This document shows, one piece after another, positions 21,255 through 31,653 of a stretch of 64,000 bases of DNA. Within the stretch, counting starts at the first letter, position 1. Every line of letters starts with the position of its first letter. The notes under the pieces are model-generated. The model did not search any database. It saw nothing but the letters and a program-made list of their open reading frames with translations, and had not been told where the DNA came from. Source of the stretch: Hyaloraphidium curvatum (taxonomy: Eukaryota > Monoblepharomycota > Hyaloraphidiomycetes > Hyaloraphidiales > Hyaloraphidiaceae); assembly GCA_025558095.1 (NCBI GenBank), contig JAIVFI010000019.1:1-64000 (forward strand), read 5' to 3'. A program made the position numbers and the translations under genes.

Positions 21255-24200
21255 TCTCGGAGGCGGTTCGGGTAGGAAGTCGGGGTTGCTGCGATTCGAT
21301 TCAAGCAAACGTCCCGAGTGTTTTGGACTTGGCGGTGCCGGTGCCTGGACTCTCCTCAGCCCCCTGCCGATCGCGGTGCGGCAAGCGACGTCACTTTCAC
21401 TCGCTCCCCGGGGCTCTACACGCCGCCGCCACGCACGGCCCTCACCCGCGAACGCGTCCCGCCCCACAGGCCGCAGCTAGCTCCCCCGGGCCTGCGTTAC
21501 CGCGGATGCCTGGGGGCTTCCAAGGAACGGACCCTAGGCACGCTGATTAAGCTCCTCACTCCGACCCTCTCCTCACGTGCTTCCCCGCCCAGCACCGCGG
21601 GCGCCGTCGTTCGGCCCCGTCGGCCCGCGCTCCACCCATCAATCACTTGCGCCCGCCACCGCCCGTGCCTCCGACGCCGCGGCCGACAGGCCCGCGTCCG
21701 CTTCCCCGCCCGCCCGGGGCCGGCCGACCGCCGGACCGCCCCCCCGATTCCCTGTCCGCGGCCGCCGGGACCGCGCCGCCGCCCGCGTCCGCGTCTCCAC
21801 AGCTCGCCGCGCCGTCCCCGACACCCCCCGCCGCCTCCCATCCATCGCCGCCCCGCCCCGAGGGATGCTTCGCCACACGCCTCCCATCGCCCGGATCCAG
21901 GCCCCGAACCTCCGTTGCAGCCGATCCACCCTGTCCTCCCTCCTTCCGCGCAGCAATCCGCCCCGTCGTTCCGTCGGTGATCGGCGCGATGTCCCGGGTG
22001 GCGCGCGGGAGGTCCGATCCGCCCGTCCCGCACGGCCGGCGGCCGGTGGCCGGTCCAGGGGGGCCTTGCGGCCCTGAGGCGGCGCGGGGAAGCGGACGGG
22101 GTCCTGGACTTCAAGATCGAGGCGGGATCGCGGCATCGGGCGGAACAGGGTGCGCGTGTCGGGGCAGGGTGGCAGAGGGGGAAGGAGGGGCGTCGGACCT
22201 TCTTGGTGCGTCGGAGGGATTCGGGATGCTGGTATTGCCCGCGCGGGGTCGGGGTCCTCGGCACGTACCTACGCGATCCGCGCGGAATCGAACGCCCGAT
22301 GCCGCGGCGGCGAAGCCCAAACTTCCCGCCGCGACCATCCCCGTGCGCTCCGTCTCGTGTCGATACTTGCCGTGCTGTTCTCCGTCCATACGCACCGGAT
22401 TTCCCTTTTTGGATGGCGATTCGGACTCGCGTCCGGGCTTCCCGTGAGACGGGAACCGTCGACCGCCTCGGAAGCCACGGGCCAGGTCATCGATCGAACA
22501 CCCGCACCCATCACTGCCCCTTAGCTCGCACCCTGCGCAAGACAGGAAGATGGCTACGAGGCGGCGGAGAGCTCCCGGTGTCGCCGGGAGTGATTCGCTG
22601 CCAGCGCGCCGCCGGCGCCCCGTCCTTACGCGACGGCGCACGAAGGATACGCCGCGCCGGCGGCGCCGCGGCTTCCGCCCCCGGTTCCGCGTGTTCGCGT
22701 GGGGGACGGAACTGTGCAGTGGACGCGGGAGGAAGACCGTGGGGGACCGAGCCGCCGCGGGTGCCGCTGCGACGCTCCGGACGCGTCCGAAGCGCAGCGT
22801 TACGTTTCCCGTTGGGGGAGCGGTCTACCTGTCACGACGATGGACAACCTTGTGTTCATGCAGGGCGCCGCACACGCATGGAATAGCTGTCCGCGTTTCG
22901 GACGCCGGGCGCGGGAGGAAGCACATGTGCAGGACAGGGCCGCCACGGGTTCGTCCGGTGGCGCTCCCGACCCGCATCGGGAGCACTCGGAAAGAGCCGC
23001 AGCGGCATCGGTCTACCTACCGCGCCCTGTGATCTCGCATGGCGCTGCATGGTCCATTCGAACGGAGGCGCGCGTCGGACGGCGAGACGCTGCCGATCGC
23101 TGTCGGTAGTTCTCTCCCAATCCGGCCCGCGCCGCCCTTTGGCCGCGCGCAAGCGACGAGGGCTTGGAACCTGCGCAAAGACATTTTGCGCTGCAACCGG
23201 GGGGGAAGCCAGACACAAGAGGAACCTCGGGGAGCACAAAGCCGGCGCGTGGACCACGCGCGCTCGCGACCGCCGGCATGCTGGACGGACCGACCGTTTC
23301 CACTCCGTTTGCAGATGTGGGAGCCGGCATTCCGCAGCGACGCTCTGGTCCCTTCTGTGTACGGGACTAGGGGTTTCGAGGGGATGCCGGCGCCTACGGG
23401 GGCCATCGAAAGGGCTGCTGTGCGGGGGGCGGGGGGGCCGGTGCTGCGGGACCGGTCCTCTCCGGGCGCGCATTAATCTCGCATTGGAAGTGGTCCTGGA
23501 TCCTCCCGGCCTTTGCCATGTATACAGTAAGTGCCCGACAGTCGGCTTTGGCCGGCGGAAGTGCTACCCTCGCTCCCGGTTCGTGCCGGGCGTGAGGCGT
23601 ATAGCCACTCTCCGCCGGCACGCCGGCCGCCGCAGGCAGCAAGTGACTGCTCCGCGGCATTAAAGGCACCGGCGCAGTATCCCCGGTAATGGACAGTGCG
23701 GACCCGGAAGCCGGGAATGTGGCATCCACAGGGCGAGTCGGCCGGATGTGCCCCAACGCACCGGACCCGTGGGGTCCGGTATGTCGGGCGCCACCGGGCC
23801 GGCATCTCCACGGGTAGTACGCGGGATGAGGGACCTCTCGAAGGGCATGTGGTAAAGCGGCCCTCCTCGATGCGGCGGCCGCAGCTCCGGGCCGCAAAGA
23901 GCGGGATCGAACAGTCCCCGCCCGCCGACAACCCGGTTACCGTCGCCCGCGAAAGCACAGGCCGGTCTGGGCCGGGGCGTCGGCGAGGCGGAACGCGATC
24001 GCATCGCCCGCACAGCCACGCCCTACCAAAACCCCTGCACCGCCCGCGGCCCGCCCGATCCCCTGTCGCGTCCGGCGCCGTTGCGGGTGGCCGCGGACGG
24101 CCGCCGCCGCCGGACCGAATTTCTTGGTCGCCATCCACGGAATTCCGACCGAGTACGAGCGGCCACCGGCGGACGGGATGTTTGCCATAGGGCTGCCCCC

Positions 24201-25022
24201 GCCACGATCCGATTGGACCGTGCTGAGCTCCCCCGACCTCAAACCAGCGCTCGCCCGGGGAATCCGATCGCGACCCGCGGAATATCTAAGGAAGATGCTG
24301 CGTCCCCAACCCCTGTCCGTCAGGGTTTGAGGGACGTCGGTCTGGGCCTGCCGAGGCGCGTTTTCTGAGGTATGGGGGACAGGGACATCCTCGTACGCGG
24401 CGAGCATCGGAAAGGCCGTGCTGGTCGATTTCAAACAACGCCGGCTCCGCAGCCGCTCGCCCACCTCGACGGCTTCCGCGATCACCATCGGGGACCCGCA
24501 AGGTGCATCCGGGTCTGCGGGTCGAATGCCGACCAGTCGGCCGCGTCCCCTCGCCGACAGGGGACGTGGCCGACAGGGCCGCGTCCTTCCTACTCACCCC
24601 GGGGAAGTGGTGGAGTGCGGCTGGCGGTGCATTTGCGGTGGCCGCAGGGGCCGCATCGTTGCTGCGGCGGCCTGGCCCGGCCGTTCAGGGCATTGCGTTC
24701 CCGAATGGCGACTTTGGGGGCGGCGGGGATCCGAGCGAAAATGCGATCGGACGCATTGGAGAGCGGAAGAAGGCCCGGGAGAGGTCGGTTGAGGTTGGCA
24801 TTGGGCTTGCTGATGCATGGTAGCCGCGGTGCTGGGCCATCTGGGCGGGACGATCGAGGCGGGCGGGGACCCTGAGCGGGGGACCTCGTCGGGCGGTCGG
24901 CCGAGCGGTCGGGATGAGCGACCCTGGCGGCCGATCAGCTCCGAAAACTATCGGCATTCGGGGACGACGCCAGTCGACATCGGACGAGAGCGGAACGCCG
25001 GCACACCTTTCAGTACCGAGAA
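21255..25022. other. 3.8-kb gene-poor stretch
   Basis: The longest empty interval in the window. Open frames exist on both strands because the DNA is GC-rich, but none shows domain-like sequence, sensible splice pairs or family similarity. The first few hundred bases are the bZIP promoter side and are rich in CCG/CGC. A degenerate direct repeat may be present at 22700-23060. No transposase, integrase or terminal repeat was recognised. It may be regulatory, a decayed element or a non-coding RNA locus. Confidence 0.5.
22690..23060. repeat. Possible degenerate direct repeat, about 187 bp
   Basis: Matching words recur in the same order about 187 bp apart: gcgggaggaag then ggac-g-gccgcc-cgggt (around 22727 and 22912), an agccgcagcg/aagcgcagcg word, and cggtctacct (around 22824 and 23009). 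Between the words similarity is poor. This looks like an old tandem duplication, but chance in GC-rich DNA is not excluded. Confidence 0.3.
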
Positions 25023-25690
25023 ATGGCCTGCCTCTCCTGGTGAGCGCCGGCGGGCGGGCGGGTCGCGTCGCGCAATCTCTGACACCCCTCGCCGTCGACA
25101 GCAAGGCGCTGAAACGCAAGTGCGAGCGCGTCGACGGCGCCTCGGCGCCGTGCACGCGCTGCGCGCACCGCGGCCGCGAGTGCGTCGCCGACGGGCCCGC
25201 CCCGCGCGCGGCCCCGCGCTCGCCCGGCGGCCACAAGCACCGGCCCGCCCAGACGCCCTCCATCGTCTTCCCGCGCGTCGCCCAGCTGCCGGTGGCCGCG
25301 GCCGCGCCCGCCGGCCCGACCGTGCTGCTGCCCGTCGGCGTGGCCCCCGCCGCGCTGGCCCCGGCGACCCTCGCGCCCTCCTCCTTCTTCCTGGCCCCCG
25401 CGCCCGCCGATGCGCCGCAGCGCGCACCCGTCTTTGCCCTCGTCGACCTCCGCGCCCTCGGTCTTGCCGACTTCGACGCCTCACTCTTTGCTCTGCCCTC
25501 GCCCACCGCCTCCCCTCCGCCGTCGTCGACCGCCTCCCCCTCCCTCATCTCGGTCGGCTCCCCCGCGAGCGAGTGGGACGACCCCTTCTTCGGCTCGGCC
25601 GAGAGCGCCTCGGACGCGGACGAGTGGCTCGACTTTGGCGCCCGGCATTCCCTCGGCGCCGACGCCTCCCTCTTCGCGGGGCTGCGGTGA
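25023..25690 (+). CDS. Minimal Zn2Cys6 protein, 201 residues
   Basis: A short Zn2Cys6 protein with exons 25023-25039 (17 nt only) and 25102-25690. The 62-bp intron (GTGAGC, branch TCTCTGACACC, acceptor GACAG) splits the codon of the second zinc cysteine; splicing creates MACLSCKALKRKCERVDG, then APCTRCAHRGREC, giving Cys3, 6, 13, 23, 26 and 33 in perfect spacing. Without splicing the cluster does not exist. There is no middle homology domain. The rest is Ala/Pro/Ser-rich and ends in an acidic, aromatic segment (SASDADEWLDFGARHSLGAD) resembling an activation region. The start is the ATG two codons before the cluster. It may act as a free-standing DNA-binding regulator or competitor of larger activators. 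Confidence 0.8.
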
Positions 25691-27030
25691 CGCTCCCCAC
25701 GGACCCCGGACACGTGATTGCCCGCCGGCGGGCAAAGGGACGCGATACTTTCTCTATCGCGGCCTCGTGAGGGAGGCCGCCTCTGTTGGATGGACGGTTG
25801 GACGGAACGGGTGCCCATGCGGGTCCCGGGCTCTAGAAATGGCATCCTCTGCGTGTATTGTTACAATCGGCCCCCGCGGGGGGTTTGGCCATCAGCTACT
25901 TGGAGGATAACTCGAGTCCGATCCGCCCGTTTCCCAACGCAGAACCTTTCGCAGCCGTTTCCGCGTTTCCGACGGTTTGGAAGGGTCCGATAGCGGGCGG
26001 GGCGGTGTTGGATGACGGCCGGACCCGCGCCCCCGCCCGCGCCGACGGCCGGTGCCGCTCAGGGTCCCCGATCGGTCCGCGATCGGCCGCTCTCGGGGCG
26101 GCTCGTCCGGCGCCGCAGCACAAACGAGGCGGCCGAGACCATCTGGAAGAGAGGAAGAGGAGCAGGGCCTGCATAGGCCGCATGCCAGGCGGCTGCCGGC
26201 GCGATCGTCCCCGATCCCCCGTTTCCCCGTGCACAGGTTCGTACGGAAGCGGCGAACCGGCCGTGCGGCAAAGCGGCCCGCTTGTGGCCCAGATGCGCAA
26301 CGCCGCCGATGGCCGGCTCCGTCGTCCCGCCCATGCCGCAGCGAAGGACCAGGCCCGCTCACGGGCACCGGCGGCGGCCCTCCCCCACAGCTCCGTCATC
26401 AGGGCAACAATACCTGGCCAGCTGCGCGCCTCGAGTGTGCCAAGCGCTGCTCGGCCTTTACTGCGCCGCAGCTCTTTGGATTGCGGCCGTAGCTGGTTCC
26501 CTTCACTTCGGGCGGGTCCACCGTGGAATCTCGGACCCGGAACCCGGGCAACGGGCGATGAAGGAGCATTGCACTGGTGCCGGTCCGTGTGCCAGATGGT
26601 AACAGTAGCTAGTCACCTGATGGAAGATTTGCGCGCGCGAAAACCAGGCTACTGTAGTCCGCTGTGCCGCAGGGGTCTCCCTCAGCCCGGCGGACCAGGC
26701 TTGTCCATCGCGGCAGCAGCCGATGAGGGACGAATCGAAATACGTGACAATACGCTGTGTTGTCTTTTCCTGGTATCGGATTCGACTACGGCCACGTGCA
26801 GCACGGGGGGATCGACGGCCAGCTGGACACAACAGCGCTGCACCGTCGGTGGTCGTCCCCCTCCCAGCTCCGGCAAGTGACGAGCAATCGTTGCAAGGTC
26901 GGGGAGCTGATCGGATCTGCATCTTTTTGGCAAATCGAGCGAGCATTCTGGGATAGAATGGTCCCCGTACGTCCAACTGTTGCCCAGGTCGATCACCCTT
27001 CTGGAGGCCCGACCCCGGCGTTGGGCCGCC
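25691..27030. other. Intergenic, no gene seen
   Basis: 1.34 kb upstream of seven-helix gene B. Frames here lack recognisable features. The part after 26500 is less GC-rich and probably holds the promoter of gene B. Confidence 0.5.
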
Positions 27031-28616
27031 ATGGCGTCCTCGCTCCCGAAACCCGCCTCGCTGACAGAGCACGAGTGGCTGGCCCTTTTCCCGCGGCCGG
27101 CGGCGGGAGGAACGGGTCCAGCGTGGGCCGGGACGCCGCCGGACCCGGCAGCCGCCCTGAGGATTTCCGACCCGCTGACCGCCTCGGCGCTCCTCGCCGA
27201 GCTCCCGCCGGCGCTGCGCCTTCTGACGCGTGCCCAGCTGGCCGTGTGGCCGCTCGGGAGGCTCGCCGGCGTGCTGCAGTGGCTGTACAACCTCGCGACC
27301 ATCGGTGTCCTGGCATCGGTCTGGCCGCTGAACGACGGGCGGTTCGGGAACGCGCAGATCGCCGCCGGATTCGGCGCAGCCCTCGCGGGCAATCGCCATG
27401 TTCTTTGTGGTGCCCCTCCTGGGCTCGACACAGGGTGCATTTACCGGCACGGTCGAAAGCGCGGGCGGGAACGACATGGGGGGACACTATCTCGCCGGGT
27501 TCGCCCGGTGGAAGCAGCTGCTACGGACCCGGGGCACCGTTGTGGGACCTGACTCCGAGACGGGAAAGGGCGACGGGGCAGCAGCTTCTCCGCTCGTGGC
27601 CCACGTCGACAAGGACCCGCTGTGCCCCTGCGACCGCGCGTCGTGCGCCGGCGGTATCGCCCGAAGAGCAGGCATCCAGCAGGTGGTGAAGCTGGCCGCG
27701 ACTTTCCTGGTGTGGTTCTCGTGGTTCGTCCTCCTCCGGTGGACCCCGTTCGTCACTTTCGCGGAAGGCTTCTGGACGACCTGGTGGTCGGCATTGCTCG
27801 GCGCTCTCTGCGGTGAGCTATTGAGCAACGACATGGGAACCTCAATTGACGTATCTCGCTCGTCATCGCACTACGCGTACCCCAGTGCTCACTCTCCTTT
27901 TCAATTTCGGTCCCAAGGCCATCAGCACCATGTCGACATGTTCCGCTCTCCTCGGCCTCCCCCGGCGCCTGGGCATGCGCGCCGCCAACATCGCATTCAC
28001 CTCCTTCTTCGAACGCTTTGGCCTCGCCCTCGAGGGCGCCGTCCCCGAAGCCGACCTCCCGTCGCTGCTCGCCGGCCGGGAGCTCTACGTGGACCTGCAC
28101 CACCAAACCGCCGCCGCGCTCCCCTGGGGCATCGGCGTGCCGATAGTCGGCGGTCCCCTCGCCTTCCTCTCCCTGGCAGGCTTCGCCCTCTGGGCCACCG
28201 CCAACGTCGCCGCGGGCTCGTGCATCCCGCTCGCCTACATCGTCTTCCTCCTCTGGGCCGCGTGCTTCTTCCTCGTGGACCTGTCGCTGACCGCGGTGCA
28301 CAACCGCTCCATCGACGACCTGGCGGGGTCGTACCGCGACGCGCGGCAGCGCATCAGGCTGATGCTCGCCTCGGCCGCGCTGCGGAGACCGCCGCCCCCG
28401 GCCGAGATCGTGGATGCCCTGCGCGCCCACGACGCCGTGCTAGAATCGTTCCTGGGCTTGGAGAGATACCGCGCGGGGCTGTTTGGGTTCCCGGTATCGT
28501 TCGCGCTGCTAAGGACGCTGGTGGTGACCGCGGCCACGGTGGTCGTGGGGCTGTGGGGCATCCTCAGGGGCCTGGGGGTGTTCGTGACGGTCGAGACGTA
28601 CTGCCCGAACCGATGA
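27031..28616 (+). CDS. Seven-helix membrane protein B, frameshifted
   Basis: Second member of the seven-helix family, about 503 residues if one base is discounted. Exons are 27031-27812 and 27886-28616 (73-bp intron, phase 1). The start ATG at 27031 has a strong context (gccgccatgg). Conserved parts: [37 protein letters not shown] in the second loop, the SCIP helix pair ([18 protein letters not shown]), [17 protein letters not shown], and the C-terminal last helix ending TVETYCPNR. The frame breaks near 27391: the family alignment continues only if one A is ignored, giving ALAG then [11 protein letters not shown]. No intron can explain it, because any usable donor would remove the conserved NDGRFG. 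So it is either a recent pseudogene or a sequence error. It converges on the peroxisomal gene 71 bp away. Confidence 0.72.
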
Positions 28617-28687
28617 TCCGCGCTTCCGCAATAGACGTCTGTGACAGCTCGTCTTTTTCTGATAGAGCGACATACAGCGCCCACTGC

Positions 28688-31411
28688 CTACAGCTTCGCC
28701 TGGCTCTGCAGGATCCCGCCCAGCTTGGTCGCCATCATCAGGTTGCCCTTGACCTTGAGCTTCCCGCTCATAAACATGCTCTGGGCGTTGGCCTTGCCCG
28801 TCACTAGGCCCACCATGTCGTCGTCCGAGAGCACGAGCGTGACGTCGGCCTTGCCCGGCGCCGGGCCCATGCCGACGGCGCCGAGACCGTTCTTGAGGTC
28901 GATGTGGTACGTGGCCTTTTCCTTGGCCGCGTTGGTCACGTCGAACTGGAAGATGCCCTTGACCTTTGCCACGCGCTTCTTGCGCTCGTCCTCGCTGCCG
29001 GACTCGAGGCCTATCCATCCACCGATCAGCAAATGGTCCAGAGCAAGCACCAAGTAGTAGCTCACCCTTCTTGATGCCCTCGAACAGCTTGGCGCTCTTG
29101 AACTGCCCGCCCTGCGCCGCCCCCGCGACCGCCGGCTTCGCCTGCCCGGCCGCCGCCTGCGCCTGCGCGTGGGCAAATGCCCGCATCGACGACTCCTGCA
29201 GCGTCGACGGGTACAGCGCGCCGTCCCAGTTGGTGATGTCCGCGAACCGCGCGCGGATGTCCTCGGGGGTGAGCTTGCGGTCCCGCGGGAAGCCGACGCC
29301 CTTGGTCTGCTCCCAGCGGAGGCTCGAGACCCAGCCAGCGCCGACCTCGAAGATGCCCTTCGTGACCTTGCAGTCCTCCGACCCGAGGAACACGACGAGG
29401 GGAGCGACGTAGTCGGGCTTCAAAGCCTCGACGGCCTCGGGGGGCATGACCGTCGCGGTCAGGCGGGTGCCGGCGTTGGGGGCAATGGTGTTGCAGAGGA
29501 TGTTAGCCTTGGCGCCCTCGATGGCGATCGAGTTGGAGAAGCCGACAGTGCCGAGCTTGGCGGCTGAAAGCGGCCGTCAGCTCCCACAGAAGAGAAGATG
29601 GGCAGACCAACCCACCAGAGTAATTGGCCTGGCCGAAGTTGCCGTAGAGACCGACCGCCGACGCCGTGTTGATGATGCGGCCGTACTGTGGGAGGGCAGC
29701 CTTGAAATCAGCTCCGTGTACCAGATTTACTGGCGGTCGTCCTCCCACCTTCTGGTTCTGCATGTGCGGCCACGCGGCCTTGGTCACCTTGTAGATGCCG
29801 CGGAGGTGGACCTTGTGGATCAAGTCCCAGTCCTGGTCGGTCATGCGCTGGAACGACTTGTCGCGCAGGATGCCGGCGTTGTTCACGACCACGTCGATGC
29901 GGCCAAAGGCCTTGATCGCCGTGTCCACGAGCTTGTCGCCGTCCTCGACCGAGTCGTAGTTCGCGACGGCCTGGCCGCCGAGGGCCTTGATCTCCTCGAC
30001 GACCTTGTCGGCGGGGTGGGTGCCCTTCTCCTTCTCGTCCTCGCCGAAGCGGCCGCCGCCGAGGTCGTTGACTAGAGGTGGGTGTGAGCCTCGATCACTA
30101 GCCTTCTGCTAGGAAGAGCTCACCAACAACCTTGGCACCAGCCTTGGCAAACGCAAGGGCGTAGGCGCGCCCAAGTCCGTTACCAGCACCAGTAACCAGA
30201 ACGACGCGGTCCTTGAGCGACACGGCGGCCTCACGGCCGGGCTTGTTGGCCGGCAAGGCCGCGGCGGCCTTGAGGTTGCCGAACCAGTCCACCTCCGAGA
30301 TCAGGCGCGGGTGCTCGGCGTTCTTGTAGTCCATAATCTGGCCGATCTTGTCGCGCACGTCGGCAGCCACGAAGCCGGCGTCGGTCTTGAAGATCACGCC
30401 CTTGCTCCGCTCCCAGCGGTCCTCGGCGACCCAGCCCGCGCCGGCCTCAAACAGGCGACCCGACACCTTGGAGTCGAGCTCTTTCGACGAAAGGAAGGCA
30501 ACAAGGGGAACAATGAAGTCGGGGCTCAGGAGTTTGAGGGCCTCGGCGGGGGTGACCGTCTCCGTGAGGCGGGAAGCGGCCAGCGGGGCAATGGTGTTGG
30601 CGAGGATGTTGTTCTTCGCGCCTTCACGGGCGAGGGTGAGGGTAAAGCCGTGGAGGGCGAGCTTGGCAGCTAAATGGAGGGGAAATGAGTGAGCCAGAAG
30701 TTGGCGGACGAGAACTGGAGGAACACGAACCCGAGTAGTTGACCTGGCCGAAGTTGCCATAGATGCCGGCGGCCGAGGCAGTGTTAATGATCCGGCCGTA
30801 CTTCTGGGCCTGCATGATGGGCCAGGCAGCCTGTCGAGAGCGGCATTGCCAGAGAGATCAGGATCCGGAATTTATCCAGCTCTCGCCTCGCCCGACCTTT
30901 GTGACCTTGTACGACCCCCTCACGTGGACCTTGTGGATCAGGTCCCAGTCCTCGTCCGTCATACGCTGGAACGACTTGTCCCTGAGAATGCCGGCGTTGT
31001 TCACGAGCACGTCGACTCGTCCGTAGGCCTTCATGGCCGTCTCGACGATCTTGTCTCCGTCCTCCACCGAGTCGTAGTTGGGCACGGCCTTGCCGCCGGC
31101 CTTGATGATCTCCTCCACCACGGCATCGGCGGCACGGGTTGAAGCGCCCTGGCCGGAGAACGACCCGCCGAGGTCGTTCACAACAACGTTCTGCAGAGGT
31201 CCGGGGCACGACCGAATGTCAACCAGAGCACTTGAGAGCCTCCGATGAGCGACGCACCGCGCCCCTGCTGGCGAAGAAGAGCGCATAGGCCTTCCCCAAC
31301 CCTCCGCCAGAACCTGTGACGATGACCGTCTGCAGGGCACGTTAGCCCCGGAGGGGACAAGGAAGGACGGCAGAAACGCGCCTGGCCAGCAAATGAAATC
31401 TCGCTGGACAT
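28688..31411 (-). CDS. FOX2: Peroxisomal multifunctional protein, SDR-SDR-SCP2
   Basis: A 751-residue peroxisomal beta-oxidation protein of the MFE-2/Fox2 family. Nine exons (minus): 31382-31411, 31258-31329, 30897-31190, 30731-30830, 30124-30669, 29749-30071, 29616-29685, 29066-29563, 28688-29010. Two (3R)-hydroxyacyl-CoA dehydrogenase domains, each with a glycine motif ([20 protein letters not shown]), NNAG and a YSAAK catalytic pair (Tyr164/Lys168; Tyr477/Lys481). The second is followed not by the expected MaoC-type enoyl-CoA hydratase 2 domain but directly by an SCP2 sterol-carrier domain ([58 protein letters not shown]). The C-terminus is AKL, a PTS1 signal. Intron 1 has a GC donor (CAG|GCGCGT). 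Tandem copy lies just upstream. Dehydrogenase activity is likely; the hydratase step must come from elsewhere. Confidence 0.9.
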
Positions 31412-31653
31412 GTCTCCGCCTCGCCTCTGACGATTCGTGGGGGAGTGAGGGGGCCGGAACTCCGGAGAATCGTCGGTCGCCCGAGGGAGCTTCGGCACGT
31501 GATTTGCCGATTTCCCCCTCCCGGACCTTTCGCACTTGGAGAAATAGCTCTATAGAACCTGGATAAAGCGTTCTAAACCACAACACTCCACTCAGAGGCT
31601 ATAGATGCCCCCGGCGGGCATGGTACCCGCAACCTGCCTCCCGATCCTCCCGC

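Noticed and set aside
24124-24330. Small plus-strand frame MVAIHGIPTEYERPPADG...
   Set aside because: Reads passably but is short, isolated and without homology I recognise; overlapped by other random frames of similar length.
23937-24488. 183-codon minus-strand frame in the gene-poor region
   Set aside because: Low-complexity arginine/glycine composition after the first 50 codons and no splice context.
27310-27380. An intron (gtctgg to gcgcag) that would fix the frame of seven-helix gene B
   Set aside because: It would remove LNDGRFG, which is conserved in gene A, and it has a poor donor; a single-base indel is simpler.
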